From the NCBI RefSeq assembly GCF_000783395.1, contig NZ_JSFK01000010.1, positions 1-64,000 of the forward strand: a stretch of 64,000 bases of DNA, given 5' to 3'. Below, one piece after another: positions 17,856 through 27,170 of this stretch. A program made the translations under genes and the position numbers. The notes under the pieces were generated by a model. It did no database searches. It was not told the origin of the DNA and saw nothing but the letters and a program-made list of their open reading frames with translations. Each line of letters opens with the position of its first letter. The first letter of the stretch is position 1. Origin of the DNA: Pseudomonas chlororaphis. GTDB lineage: Bacteria > Pseudomonadota > Gammaproteobacteria > Pseudomonadales > Pseudomonadaceae.

Positions 17856-19025
17856 TTACGGCCCTCGTCGCATGAACTCATCAAACAGGGGAACAGTGAA
17901 CGCGATAAGTGCATATTCGGGGCTGTAGATCATGCCTTTTTTAATCAGGCTATCGCGCACCGGGCCAAGACTCGTCGCGTTTCTACCCAGTTTTTTTGCT
18001 ACGTCGGCAGAACGTTGCGGACCTTCTCCCAGTTCTGCCAGACAACGCATGTAATCCCTTTCGGCAGGCGTCGTGCGATCAAAGCGAACCCTGAAAAATG
18101 ACTCATCAAGCTTGCGAATGCTTTCCTCGGTTGCTGCCTGCGCATCCTGTTCCGTAATGATTTTATCTTTCGCTATGTTCCATGCGGTGTAACCCCACTC
18201 CTGGAGAAAGTAGGGGTAACCATGAGTCTTTTCATAGATTTCGCGCAGCGCCTCGTCAGATATCCTGGCGCCCTCATCTTCAACGGGATCACGCAAGGCT
18301 TTCCACGCATCCACTTCCAATAGCGCGCCCAACCGTGGGAACTCGAATAGTCGCTCGGCATAGCTTTTGGCATCGCCTGCCTGTCCGGCCAACTGAGGAA
18401 GTCCTGCGCCGAACAGGATCAGAGGCAAGGCCGCTTGGTTGATTGCGTGGATTGCGCGGATAAGTGCACCTAGTTCATCTTTGGAAAGGTACTGCAGCTC
18501 GTCAATGAATATGGCTACTGGCTGACCTGCGTCTCGTGCCGCTTCTGCTGTTGCTATCAGAATGTCTCGCAAGTCATCTTCAAGATTTCCACTATCTGCA
18601 TAACCCGCCTCAGAGTCGCCACCCAGTGTTACTTCTGCTCCACCGGCCGCGATAGTGATATTGCCAATGAAGCTGCGCAGAACCCGTATGCCTTTTTTGA
18701 CGCTCTCGACCGTGTTCTGCACTCGGTCCAGACGTAACAGGAGACGGCGTAAAACCGGTATCAAGAGTTGCTTTAGCTCTGCGCCATCGTGGGCTTCCTG
18801 CATTTCGGCTAGATAGCCCAAGGCGATAGCCCGATCCTTGATTTGATTCAGAAGCACCGTTTTCCCGACACCCCGTAATCCCAGGATCATAAGGGACTTG
18901 GCGTGCTTTCCACGTTTCGTGCGAGCAAGTGCTGTATCCGCCGTTTCCAGCACCTCGGATCGTCCTGCCAACTCGGGTGGTGAGACGCCTGCTCCAGGAT
19001 TGAAGGGGTTGGTATTCTTGTCCAA
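17856..19025 (-). CDS. Stand-alone AAA (STAND-like) ATPase with C-terminal winged helix
   Basis: 389 residues. Walker A GLRGVGKT is near residue 50, Walker B AIFIDELQYL near 170, followed by sensor-like LPLILFGAGLPQL and a KTHGYPYFLQEWG motif of the archaeal-ATPase/ATPase_2 group. The last 70 residues (AERDYMRCLAELGEGPQRSADVAKKLGRNATSLGPVRDSLIKKG) form a winged helix. Function unknown; such proteins act as nucleotide-dependent switches, and some serve in defence or transposition. It has no partner gene, is convergent to cyoE, and has its own inverted-repeat operator upstream. Probably accessory to the core genome. Confidence 0.7.
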   Translation of the reverse strand: MDKNTNPFNPGAGVSPPELAGRSEVLETADTALARTKRGKHAKSLMILGLRGVGKTVLLNQIKDRAIALGYLAEMQEAHDGAELKQLLIPVLRRLLLRLDRVQNTVESVKKGIRVLRSFIGNITIAAGGAEVTLGGDSEAGYADSGNLEDDLRDILIATAEAARDAGQPVAIFIDELQYLSKDELGALIRAIHAINQAALPLILFGAGLPQLAGQAGDAKSYAERLFEFPRLGALLEVDAWKALRDPVEDEGARISDEALREIYEKTHGYPYFLQEWGYTAWNIAKDKIITEQDAQAATEESIRKLDESFFRVRFDRTTPAERDYMRCLAELGEGPQRSADVAKKLGRNATSLGPVRDSLIKKGMIYSPEYALIAFTVPLFDEFMRRGP

Positions 19026-19053
19026 AGCTTGATCTCATACGAACTTATTGATG

Positions 19054-19077
19054 GTTATAGTAATAAATCGCTATAAC
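19054..19077 (-). promoter_or_regulatory. Inverted-repeat operator upstream of AAA ATPase
   Basis: GTTATAG (19054-19060) and CTATAAC (19071-19077) form a perfect 7-bp dyad with 10-bp spacer, 29 bases before the ATPase start and within AT-rich promoter-like DNA. Possible self-regulation by the winged helix. Confidence 0.5.
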
Positions 19078-19377
19078 TGCAAATAAACAGCTAGATACCA
19101 TTCCCACCCGTGCCGCATGGGCGCATTTTTTAGTCAGGAGCCATGTTGACCTTAGGCCGAGTCACTGTTCAGGACAATCGTAGCGATGTACTGGCCTGAC
19201 GGATATTCGTACGCCCGAAACCGCCAACACCTTTGGAATCAACATCTGTAGGGGCAAGTTGCGGAGCGCTCTCAAAAGCCCTAGATTTGGATCCAAATAT
19301 GTCGATGGCTTGTCCATGCCTATGGTGTGGCGCTCAACTGTCGGAACTTGTGGATTCAATCGAAAAGGCTGGGCGAA
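19078..19377. other. Intergenic stretch without supported gene
   Basis: No gene seen in 300 bases. Frames crossing here have no family resemblance. A promoter for the RidA gene must lie near its right end but cannot be placed. Confidence 0.4.
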
Positions 19378-19869
19378 ATGACTGAGAGGATGACCTGCGA
19401 CGAGCGTTTTATTGCCCTGGCCCAAGAGCTGAACTACGACATCTATGGTGAGAACACCGCCGGCGGCAATTACGCGCCGCTGATCCGTCATCATGATGAG
19501 CTGTACATCAGCGGCATGGTGCCGCGCACTAATGGCAAGATTCAGTACCCGGGTCGCGTCGGACTGGAGCTGACCCTCAAGGATGCGCAAGCCGCCGCCA
19601 GCATCAGTGCGATGCGTTGCCTGGCGCTGATCGTCGATGCGGTGGGTTCGCTGGACAAGATCAAGGCGTTGTTGCGGGTGACGGTGTATGTGAAGTCGAC
19701 GCCGGACTTCGTTGACCTGAGCGAAGTCGCCAACGGTGCGTCGGACGTGTTCAGTCATGTGCTCGGCGATGCCGGCCGGCACACGCGCACCACGGTTGGT
19801 GTGTATCAGTTGCCGAAGAATGCGGCGATTGAGGTGGACATGATTGTAGCGTTGCATCCTTCGGCTTGA
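19378..19869 (+). CDS. RidA/YjgF-family protein
   Basis: 163 residues from the ATG at 19378 (MTERMTCDERF). It belongs to the RidA/YjgF/L-PSP superfamily, longer subgroup: LYISGMVPRTNGKIQYPGRVG near the N-terminus, LRVTVYVKSTPDFVDLSEV in the middle and HTRTTVGVYQLPKNAAIEVDMIVAL at the end. The final RTTVG-LPxxAxIEVDM block is the family signature, although the arginine used by canonical RidA to bind 2-aminoacrylate is not clearly placed. Deaminase activity is possible but not assured. Confidence 0.85.
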   Translation: MTERMTCDERFIALAQELNYDIYGENTAGGNYAPLIRHHDELYISGMVPRTNGKIQYPGRVGLELTLKDAQAAASISAMRCLALIVDAVGSLDKIKALLRVTVYVKSTPDFVDLSEVANGASDVFSHVLGDAGRHTRTTVGVYQLPKNAAIEVDMIVALHPSA

Positions 19870-19887
19870 GGGTTGTTTGACGGCTTG

Positions 19888-20193
19888 CCCTCACCCTAAC
19901 CCTCTCCCTCGGGAGAGGGGACTGACCGAGGTGTCTTGCGCTATACATCGACCTGAGAGATTGAGGCGATTGTGGATTCGGCACAGCACTTTCATTTCGG
20001 CGAACTTCCACAATATCCGCAAATCGGCTCCCTCTCCCTCGGGAGAGGGGACTGACCGAGGTGTGTTGCGCTATACATCGACCTGAGAGATTGAGGCGAT
20101 TGTGGATTCGGCACAGCACTTTCATTTCGGTGCATCTCTTGAATATCTCCCGATCGGCTCCCTCTCCCTCGGGAGAGGGCTGGGGTGAGGGGC
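19888..20193. repeat. Tandem array of REPIN/MITE-like units
   Basis: Two nearly identical units of about 130 bp run in direct tandem (19903-20032 and 20033-20162), followed by a closing arm. Each carries CTCCCTCGGGAGAGGGGACT and an ATACATCGACCTGAGAGATT interior. The outer arms CCCTCACCCTAACCCTCTCC and CTGGGGTGAGGGG are inverted. It is the same family as at 154-303 and 7724-7900, but duplicated. Confidence 0.8.
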
Positions 20194-20232
20194 GAGGATT
20201 TTCGCCTCCTCACGAATCCCCAGCCGAAAACC

Positions 20233-20270
20233 AAAAAGCCCCGCACTGAATCCCAGCGCGGGGCTTTTTC
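20233..20270. terminator. Bidirectional intrinsic terminator
   Basis: AAAAAGCCCCGC and GCGGGGCTTTTTC stem-loop, placed to terminate the minus-strand gene that ends at 20288. Confidence 0.85.
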
Positions 20271-20287
20271 GTACAGCGGCTGCGCTA

Positions 20288-20989
20288 TTACTGCGCGGCG
20301 ATGCTGTAACCATCAAACGCAGTCTGCTGTTGCAGCGCGGTAATGATGTTCTTGCGGTTTACCGCCTGCTCGGTGCCAGCGTTGTCGACGAAGACTTCGC
20401 TTTCCAGTTCCGCCTCTTCGCCTTCACCGACGAAGGTAAAACCGAGGAACTCCAGCGCCGCACGGTCAACGTTCAGGCGCGAGCGTGGCGTGCGCAGAGG
20501 CAGGGTCACGCTGATGCCATCCTTGCTGATGGTGAAGATTTCGACTTCTTTCTTCTTCGCAGCCTTGCTCTTGCCGCCGCTCGGATTGCTGATCGCCTGA
20601 TGGGTCTGGTTCAGCACTTTCAGCGCGAGGCCATAAACGATTTCCTGGAACGCCGGATCGTCCTTGAAGCTGGACAGAATGCGGCCGATCGAGAACTTGC
20701 TGCTGAGGTCTTCAAGGGCGGCGAGGTCGGCGGCTTCGGCGTCTTTCAGCGCCTTGAGTTCGCCCATCAGTTCGTAGGCCTTGTCATCATCGAAGCTGTC
20801 GTGAGCCTGACGGATCGCCGCGCGCAGCTCGCGGATCTGGTCGCTTTCGCGGGTCGACTGGAACGCGTCCAGGACCATCTCGCTGATGATTTTGGCTTGT
20901 GGCAGGTGTTGTGAAAGATTGATGGAGTTTTCGTATTCCGCTTTGGACGATTCGGTGACTACGGATTCAGCGGTGTTGAAATCGGACAT
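20288..20989 (-). CDS. Conserved hypothetical protein
   Basis: 233 residues, acidic, no signal peptide or membrane segment. The N-terminal two-thirds look helical and partly coiled (ELRAAIRQAHDSFDDDKAYELMGELKALKDAEAADLAALEDL). A lysine-rich linker (GGKSKAAKKKEVE) leads to a C-terminal beta-rich piece (FTISKDGISVTLPLRTPRSRLNVDRAALEFLGF). I do not recognise the family. Helical oligomerisation arm, basic linker and small C-terminal domain recall nucleoid proteins in layout only. Confidence 0.6.
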   Translation of the reverse strand: MSDFNTAESVVTESSKAEYENSINLSQHLPQAKIISEMVLDAFQSTRESDQIRELRAAIRQAHDSFDDDKAYELMGELKALKDAEAADLAALEDLSSKFSIGRILSSFKDDPAFQEIVYGLALKVLNQTHQAISNPSGGKSKAAKKKEVEIFTISKDGISVTLPLRTPRSRLNVDRAALEFLGFTFVGEGEEAELESEVFVDNAGTEQAVNRKNIITALQQQTAFDGYSIAAQ

Positions 20990-21123
20990 TGAAATTTCAC
21001 TACTTTTTTAACTTGAGTGGAGATGAGAAAACCGAGGGCTTTTTCAGGCCGACTAATTTAGGGGAGCGCGGCGGCGTTGTCACGGAGCAACGGTCTGCCG
21101 GTCGAGTTTTTTCCCGGCGTGCG

Positions 21124-21528
21124 CTATTTCAGGCGCGGCCGTTCCATGGCAATCACCGAGGTCTCAAAACCCAGGCTGGCAAAAAAAGCCTCTGCGCCCT
21201 CGCGTCCGGCGCGCAGCACCCAGGTAATATCGGGGTTGTCGCCCATGATGTGCTCGACCAGTGCGCGGCCAATCCCTGCACGCCGATGCTGGTCGTCGAC
21301 CACTACCATCGACAGATAACCATTGGACAAACCATCGCTGATCCCACGAGCGAATCCGATGATCTGCTCACCCTGGACGGCGACGGCGGTGCGCTGAGAG
21401 TTCTTGATCAACTGGGCGAAGTGTTCAGCTGAGCCAGTGCGATGGCCCCAGCCATGCTCCCCGAGAAACTGCCGCACCGATTCCGTTTCGGTGGACAGCA
21501 AATCGCGTACGTTGAGTGTGTTGTTCAT
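21124..21528 (-). CDS. GNAT-family N-acetyltransferase
   Basis: 134 residues. The acetyl-CoA site is the VVDDQHRRAGIGRALVEHIM stretch (RRAGIG loop), preceded by AVQGEQIIGFARGISDG. The C-terminus ends FFASLGFETSVIAMERPR, the usual GNAT strand. Substrate unknown. Overlaps nothing; lies between the hypothetical gene and a LysR regulator, all on the minus strand. Confidence 0.85.
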   Translation of the reverse strand: MNNTLNVRDLLSTETESVRQFLGEHGWGHRTGSAEHFAQLIKNSQRTAVAVQGEQIIGFARGISDGLSNGYLSMVVVDDQHRRAGIGRALVEHIMGDNPDITWVLRAGREGAEAFFASLGFETSVIAMERPRLK

Positions 21529-21582
21529 CTGCTGTTGGGGTCCTTGTCAGCGATTTTTCATGGAAGGGTGGAGCAGGCAGCG

Positions 21583-22488
21583 TCAGGATTTCCCCCACGT
21601 CTGCATCGCAAACTCGACGAACCGGCGCAGTTTCGGCAAGCGATAGCGATCCGGCGCGTAAAGCAGATGCATCGGTCGGCTGGGTGGCTGGAAGTCGGCG
21701 ATCACCTTCACCAGTCGGCCTTCGCGCAGGTCTTGTTCCACCAGTGCATCCGGCAGCATCACGATGCCCATGCCGGTGCGGGCAGCCTGATGTAAACCGG
21801 CAGAGCTGTTGATCAGCATAGGCCCGCTGACGTCGACCATGATCTCCCCGTCGGGGCCACCGAGGCGCCAGCGCTTTTCCACCGATTGCCAGTCGTCGCC
21901 GGCGGGATAGGCGAACGACAGGCAGTCGTGTTGTTGCAGGTCTTCCGGGGTTTTCGGCATGCCGCGCCGGGCAACATAGTGCGGCGAGGCGCACACGGTC
22001 AGGGTGTAGTCGATCAAGGGCCGGGCGATCAGGTTGGACTGGTCGAAATTGCCCAGCCGAAACGCCACATCCAGGCCGCTCTCCAGTAGATCGGGTCGGC
22101 TGTTGGTCAGCACCACATCGAGTTTCACCTGCGGATACAGCAAGGAAAATTCACTCAGCGCCGGCGCCAGCCGTTCAACGCCGAACGTCAGCGGCGCGGT
22201 GAGGCGCAACATGCCCCGAGGTTGATCGAGGGTCTGCTCGGCGAGGCGTTCGGAATCGGCGACCAATCCCAACACTTCCAGACAGCGCTGGTAGTAAACG
22301 CTGCCGAATTCAGTGAGTCGCTGACGTCGAGTGGTGCGCTGCAGCAGTTGCACGCCGAGCCGTCGTTCAAGCGCGCGCAGATGATTGCCGACCATGGTCG
22401 TCGACATGTCGCACTGCAGCGCGGCCGCCGTCATGCTCCCGGCTTCGACGACTTTGACGTACACGCTCATCGACTGGAACAAGTCCAT
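21583..22488 (-). CDS. LysR-family transcriptional regulator
   Basis: 301 residues from the ATG at 22488. The N-terminal winged helix-turn-helix (about 1-60) contains VVEAGSMTAAALQCDMSTTMVGNHLRALERRLG. The remainder is the periplasmic-binding-like effector domain (DVAFRLGNFDQSNLIARPLIDYTLTVCASPHYV). It is divergent from the aminotransferase gene with about 100 bases between starts, the classic LysR layout, so it probably controls that gene. Confidence 0.88.
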   Translation of the reverse strand: MDLFQSMSVYVKVVEAGSMTAAALQCDMSTTMVGNHLRALERRLGVQLLQRTTRRQRLTEFGSVYYQRCLEVLGLVADSERLAEQTLDQPRGMLRLTAPLTFGVERLAPALSEFSLLYPQVKLDVVLTNSRPDLLESGLDVAFRLGNFDQSNLIARPLIDYTLTVCASPHYVARRGMPKTPEDLQQHDCLSFAYPAGDDWQSVEKRWRLGGPDGEIMVDVSGPMLINSSAGLHQAARTGMGIVMLPDALVEQDLREGRLVKVIADFQPPSRPMHLLYAPDRYRLPKLRRFVEFAMQTWGKS

Positions 22489-22590
22489 TATCAAGCTCTG
22501 CTTTTAAATGAATGAAGTTTTGCCGAGTTTATCCAGTTTCGCTGGCTAACCATACTGCCAGCACACCGACCTGCACTGGAGTTTGAAGTC

Positions 22591-23763
22591 ATGACCGCCG
22601 CCCTGATGAACACCTACCAACCACTGGCCTTGAGCTTCATCAAAGGCCTGGGCACTCGCCTGTGGGATCAGGCCGGCCGAGAGTATCTGGATGCGGTGGC
22701 CGGTGTCGCGGTGACCAATGTCGGCCACTCGCATCCACGAATCGTTTCGGCGATCAGCGAGCAGGCCGGGTTGCTGCTGCACACGTCGAATCTGTACAGC
22801 ATCGACTGGCAGCAACAACTGGCGAAACGGCTGACTGAGCTGTCGGGGATGGAGCGCGCGTTCTTCAATAACTCGGGTGCCGAGGCCAATGAAACAGCGC
22901 TGAAACTCGCGCGTTTATACGGCTGGCGCAAAGGCATCGAACAGCCGCTGGTCTTGGTCATGGCCAACGCGTTCCATGGCCGCACACTTGGCACCTTGTC
23001 GGCCAGCGATGGTCCGGCAGTGCGCCTGGGCTTTAACGAATTGCCGGGGGATTTCCTCAAGGTGCCGTTCGGTGATCTCGCTGCGCTGGAACAGGTGCAG
23101 CAAAAGCACGGCGAGCGCATCGTGGCGATTCTGGTTGAGCCAATCCAAGGCGAAAGCGGTGTGCAGCTCGCGCCGCCCGGTTACCTGAAAGCCCTGCGGG
23201 AACTGTGTAATCGCCATGCATGGCTACTGATGCTCGATGAGATCCAGACCGGCATTGGCCGTACTGGCCGCTGGTTTGCGTTTCAACATGAAGGCATCGT
23301 CCCGGATGTCATGACCCTGGCAAAAGGGCTGGGCAATGGCGTGCCGATCGGCGCTTGCCTGGCCCGGGGCAGGGCGGCAGATCTGTTTACGCCCGGGAGC
23401 CATGGCAGCACCTTCGGCGGCAATCCACTGGCGTGTCGGGTCGGTTGTACGGTGCTGGATATCATCGAAGAGCAGGGCCTGCTGGAAAACGCCCGGATTC
23501 AGGGTGAACGCCTGTTGACTCGCTTGCGTGCAGAGCTGGCAGACAATCCCAATGTGCTGGCGATCCGTGGTCAGGGCTTGATGATTGGTATCGAGCTGAA
23601 ACAACCGGTGCGTGATCTGACCCTGATCGCCGCGCGGGATCATGGACTTTTGATCAACGTCACGCGGGGCAAGACGATACGGCTGCTGCCACCGTTGACG
23701 ATTGATGAGCGTGAGGTGGAGATGATTGTCAGAGGTGTGGGGCGAGCGCTGATTGCGCATTGA
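22591..23763 (+). CDS. Class-III aminotransferase, acetylornithine aminotransferase-like
   Basis: 390 residues with PLP fold type I. Key segments are [17 protein letters not shown] (phosphate-binding GA), [35 protein letters not shown] (Asp to the pyridine nitrogen) and [14 protein letters not shown] (Schiff-base lysine). It closely resembles ArgD/AstC. It stands alone beside a divergent LysR gene rather than in an arginine operon, so it may be a catabolic paralogue; I therefore give no symbol. GGAG precedes the ATG. Confidence 0.85.
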   Translation: MTAALMNTYQPLALSFIKGLGTRLWDQAGREYLDAVAGVAVTNVGHSHPRIVSAISEQAGLLLHTSNLYSIDWQQQLAKRLTELSGMERAFFNNSGAEANETALKLARLYGWRKGIEQPLVLVMANAFHGRTLGTLSASDGPAVRLGFNELPGDFLKVPFGDLAALEQVQQKHGERIVAILVEPIQGESGVQLAPPGYLKALRELCNRHAWLLMLDEIQTGIGRTGRWFAFQHEGIVPDVMTLAKGLGNGVPIGACLARGRAADLFTPGSHGSTFGGNPLACRVGCTVLDIIEEQGLLENARIQGERLLTRLRAELADNPNVLAIRGQGLMIGIELKQPVRDLTLIAARDHGLLINVTRGKTIRLLPPLTIDEREVEMIVRGVGRALIAH

Positions 23764-23780
23764 TCGCTCGCAGGTAGCAC

Positions 23781-23871
23781 TGTGGGAGCGAGCCTGCTCG
23801 CGAAGGCGGACTATCGGTCGACATCTCTGCTGGATGATCGACCGCTTTCGCGAGCAGGCTCGCTCCCACAT
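23781..23871. repeat. REP pair, GCGAGCAGGCTCGC type
   Basis: TGTGGGAGCGAGCCTGCTCG and its reverse complement separated by about 40 bp, between two convergent genes. Confidence 0.8.
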
Positions 23872-23885
23872 GTACGGTGTAGACC

Positions 23886-25805
23886 TTAGTCCGGATAATC
23901 CGCCAGATCCGGCGCCAGCATCCGCGTCTTCGCCTTGCCATTCGAATTGTGCTGAATGATCTCGCGCGGCTGTCCCTGTTCATTGAAAAACACCTGACCG
24001 ATCCCCGCTGAGTTCCATAGGCGTTCACCTGCCTCAGCATGTTCCGGCGTATACGGCACGATGCGCATGCGGCGGCGTTTGGTAAACCAGTTCAGCGGGG
24101 AGCGTGGCGAGTAGAGCCAGCGGTTGAGGCGGTCGAACCATTCCAGCAGGCTTTTCGGAAACTCGTTCTTGATCCCGCTGCTGGTGATCTGCCAGATCCG
24201 CGGCCCGGCCTTGCGGTGTCGGATAAGCACTTCGTAGACGAAGGAATAATGCACATCGCCGGACAGCACCACGTAGTTACCCGGTGTGCGCGAGTGGCGG
24301 AAAATATTCAGGATCACTTGCGCGGCGCCGCGATGGGCCATCCAGTTTTCCGCGTCGACCAGCAGCGGATAACCGCACCAACTGAAGACCTTCTGCACGG
24401 TTTCAATCAGCTTCACGCCGAAGATCGGCGCCGGAGAAACGATGATCGCTGACGGATGATCAAGCAGCTCCTGTTGCAGTTCGCTCAGCGCCTCCCAATC
24501 GAGCAGGCCCGACGGTTGCTTGAGCGCCATCTCACTGCGCCAGCGGCGGGTACGGGTGTCGATGACCACCAGCGCCGGGCTGGTTGGCAATACGAAATGC
24601 CAATGCTGAAAGCGCAGCAGGTCATCGATCAAATCGTCCTGCACCGGGCTGTCGAGATACTGATCATCACCGCTGGCGCTAAGGCTCATGGTTTTCCCCA
24701 GCACATCCTTGAACCCATCGGGATTGTTGCCCCAGCCCTGACACAACATATAGGCAATCAGCGCGTTGCCGATGATGCGTTTGGAGAACGGATGGCCGTA
24801 GGCCGTTTCCTCCCATTGCGCAGACAGGTTCCAGTCATCGGTGATGTCGTGATCATCGAAAATCATCAGGCTCGGCAGATGCGCCAGCGCGCGGGCGACC
24901 TTGTCCAATCCGGCCTTGAACGCATCGATGCGAGTCTGTTCGAGGGTGTAGCGCTTGAGGCGTTCCGGCGTCAGTTCGGGCGCTTGCGGATCGATCAGCG
25001 ACCAGGCCGTTGGCGACCACACCAGCAGGTACATCGCCATGACTTCGGCGAATGTCACCAAGTGATTGTCAGCACTGCTGCTGGTGAAAATCGGCTTACG
25101 CGCACCGCCGAAAAATCGCTCGCGCAATGTCTCGTTGCTCTCCAGCGCCGGTAACAAATCCGCCCGGTGGTAGTAACTGGCCGGGTGCTCGTAGAGCTTG
25201 GCGCTGTCGCTGACAACGGCGCCTTCGAGGTGTTCGTCGAACAACCCGAGGCGTTCGATCAAGGCATGAATCGCCCGCAGCATCGGGCCGGCGACATCGT
25301 CGGCGTAGACCTGATCACCGCTCATCATCAACAGCGCCGGGCGTTGTTGCGGATCGGTTTCCGTCGCCAGCAATTGGTCGACGCACAGCAAGCCATCCGT
25401 CGCCGGGTGATGCGGCTTGCGGCAAGAGCCGTGCAGCAGTTGATCGATCCGCGAGCGCAGGACGAAGTTCGGACTGATTGCATCGCCGTACAGCAGATGC
25501 GCTGCCCAGTCGGCGATGCCCTCTGCATTGTCGATCAGCAGGTCATAGTCGATACGCGTGTCGCAGGGCAGGGCGTTGTCGAGAGCAACATCGATGAGAT
25601 GGACAAACGCCTCGCGGCCTACGGGAATGACCGTGCATTTCCCGGCGTCGAGAGGAATGTCTCCTACACCTTGCAGGCGCAAGGTCAGCGCCAGTGGCCG
25701 CGTGCCGACCAGCCACATGACCACGCGCGTTGGCTCCAGCCGTCGCAGCAGCGGGCCGGCCAGGACAGGAGGCAGCGGGGTCAGGTCAGCGGGTGTCGAA
25801 GACAT
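23886..25805 (-). CDS. PhoD-type alkaline phosphatase/metallophosphatase
   Basis: 639 residues from the ATG at 25805, cytoplasmic (no signal peptide). The metal-binding motifs of the PhoD superfamily are in order: MMSGDQVYADDVAG, IFDDHDITDDWNLS and YVVLSGDVHYSFVYEV, which would hold a dinuclear Fe/Ca or Mn centre. The N-terminal 110 residues are a beta-sandwich-like domain (PTRVVMWLVGTRPLALTLRLQG). A substrate cannot be predicted; a phosphodiester or phosphomonoester is likely. Confidence 0.85.
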   Translation of the reverse strand: MSSTPADLTPLPPVLAGPLLRRLEPTRVVMWLVGTRPLALTLRLQGVGDIPLDAGKCTVIPVGREAFVHLIDVALDNALPCDTRIDYDLLIDNAEGIADWAAHLLYGDAISPNFVLRSRIDQLLHGSCRKPHHPATDGLLCVDQLLATETDPQQRPALLMMSGDQVYADDVAGPMLRAIHALIERLGLFDEHLEGAVVSDSAKLYEHPASYYHRADLLPALESNETLRERFFGGARKPIFTSSSADNHLVTFAEVMAMYLLVWSPTAWSLIDPQAPELTPERLKRYTLEQTRIDAFKAGLDKVARALAHLPSLMIFDDHDITDDWNLSAQWEETAYGHPFSKRIIGNALIAYMLCQGWGNNPDGFKDVLGKTMSLSASGDDQYLDSPVQDDLIDDLLRFQHWHFVLPTSPALVVIDTRTRRWRSEMALKQPSGLLDWEALSELQQELLDHPSAIIVSPAPIFGVKLIETVQKVFSWCGYPLLVDAENWMAHRGAAQVILNIFRHSRTPGNYVVLSGDVHYSFVYEVLIRHRKAGPRIWQITSSGIKNEFPKSLLEWFDRLNRWLYSPRSPLNWFTKRRRMRIVPYTPEHAEAGERLWNSAGIGQVFFNEQGQPREIIQHNSNGKAKTRMLAPDLADYPD

Positions 25806-25876
25806 CGAGGGCAAAGCTCAAGGCGCACAGGCCGGCGATGATAGCGCAGGCGGCGCCTTGAACCCTTAAATAAGCC

Positions 25877-26614
25877 TTAAGAGTCGGCTTTTTGCACTTT
25901 CAGCGCCAACAAATGCCATTGCGCAGGCAGTGCGTCCACTCGCGGCTGCTCTTGCACGGAGCAATCGAAACGGTAAGTGACATCGTCGCCGTTCATGTTG
26001 CGCGCGGTGACGGTGTTGTTGAAGGTGTAGACCTGATCCTTGAAGCGATGGCTGACCAGTGCCTTGCTGTCTGCAAAGCGCGCCGAAGCGGGGAAGCGCA
26101 ACGTGCTGGTCACAAACGGGCTGCACATGACATACGCAATCATCGACTTGTCGGCTTGGGCGTCGCCGCGCAGTTTCTTGTTCAGCGCTGCCAGGGCCAT
26201 GCGACCGTCATAGTCGCTTTGATCCAGCACGGTCTGTAACCCGATTGATTTCGGCGCCCGGCTGGCGTAATTCGGCAACAGTGCGGAGTCGGCGGGAGAG
26301 GGCTTGTCATCCGGCTCGATGGCAGCAAAAGCCGGCGCATCCTTCAGTTCGGCAGCGGGTGTGACTGCCTCGGCTTCAGGCAATAGGGAGGTCGGCTCGA
26401 TGACTGGCGTGTTTTCAGCCTGCGCCGGTTCGTAGTCATGCGACGAAGGAAACAACGACAACGTGATCGACAGCACTACCATCGCGACAATGAAACCACC
26501 CGCTGCGCCGACGATGTTGCCGTAGAAAATATTCCAGCTACCGCGGTTCTGCACCACCCAGCGCCACATGAACCCCCAAACCGCAACAATCGCCAGAAAA
26601 CGCAGAAACTCCAT
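25877..26614 (-). CDS. Inner-membrane-anchored hypothetical protein
   Basis: 245 residues with two N-terminal membrane helices (about 1-20 and 33-55). A proline/glutamate-rich linker (about 60-110) is followed by a C-terminal soluble domain with two cysteines (VMCSPFVTSTLRFPASARFAD and YRFDCSVQEQP). The FPSxARFA-like motif followed by a cysteine-containing strand occurs in many small conserved Pseudomonas proteins. Function unknown. AAAGGA precedes the ATG. Confidence 0.6.
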   Translation of the reverse strand: MEFLRFLAIVAVWGFMWRWVVQNRGSWNIFYGNIVGAAGGFIVAMVVLSITLSLFPSSHDYEPAQAENTPVIEPTSLLPEAEAVTPAAELKDAPAFAAIEPDDKPSPADSALLPNYASRAPKSIGLQTVLDQSDYDGRMALAALNKKLRGDAQADKSMIAYVMCSPFVTSTLRFPASARFADSKALVSHRFKDQVYTFNNTVTARNMNGDDVTYRFDCSVQEQPRVDALPAQWHLLALKVQKADS

Positions 26615-26789
26615 TTGATCCTTTCCTTAAACCTTCAAAACCCTGAAATCAACGCACGTCCACAGTGAACGGCGACGATGGGCGGCAAGATAACAAAACA
26701 GACGGGTAATGCCAGTGACGATAGCGGCGCTCAGTGAAAATTAAGCGCGAAAAATGCCAGGATGTTTTTTTGAAGGTGAGGATAGACAG

Positions 26790-27158
26790 ATGATCGACTT
26801 CAACAACAAAGGCTTCTTCAAACTCAAGCAGAACGATGAATACGCCGAACGCGTAAGCGCGCTGTTGCTGGACGGTGAGGAAGTGATCGACTCTTACAAG
26901 GCCATGCGTGATGGCGTGGTGTTTACCAACAAGCGCATCATCGCAGTCAACATTCAGGGCATTACCGGCAGCAAGAAGGATTTCACTTCCCTGCCGTACA
27001 AGAACATCGTCGCTTACTCCGTGGAAACCTCGGGAACGTTCGATCTGGATTCGGAGCTGGAGATTTACTTCTCATCACTGGGGAAAGTGAAGTTCGAATT
27101 CACCGGAAAGACGTCGATGGTGGAGATCTCCAAGTACATCTCGAAGCATCTGCTGTAA
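26790..27158 (+). CDS. PH-like domain protein
   Basis: 122 residues from the ATG at 26790 (AAGGTGAGG just upstream). The whole protein is one bacterial PH-type domain: LLLDGEEVIDSYKAMRDGVVFTNKRIIAVNIQGITGSKKDFTSLPYKNIVAYSVET, then FDLDSELEIYFSS and a C-terminal helix ISKYISKHLL. The FTNKRIIAV strand is the family hallmark. Role unknown, probably a cytoplasmic or membrane-surface module. Confidence 0.8.
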   Translation: MIDFNNKGFFKLKQNDEYAERVSALLLDGEEVIDSYKAMRDGVVFTNKRIIAVNIQGITGSKKDFTSLPYKNIVAYSVETSGTFDLDSELEIYFSSLGKVKFEFTGKTSMVEISKYISKHLL

Positions 27159-27170
27159 CGGCTCAGCCCA

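Noticed and set aside
19162..19857. Long minus-strand frame opposite the RidA gene
   Set aside because: It is the reverse reading of a GC-rich gene whose plus-strand product is a recognised family.
19888..20193. CRISPR array
   Set aside because: Repeats are about 130 bp with almost no variable spacer and no cas genes nearby.
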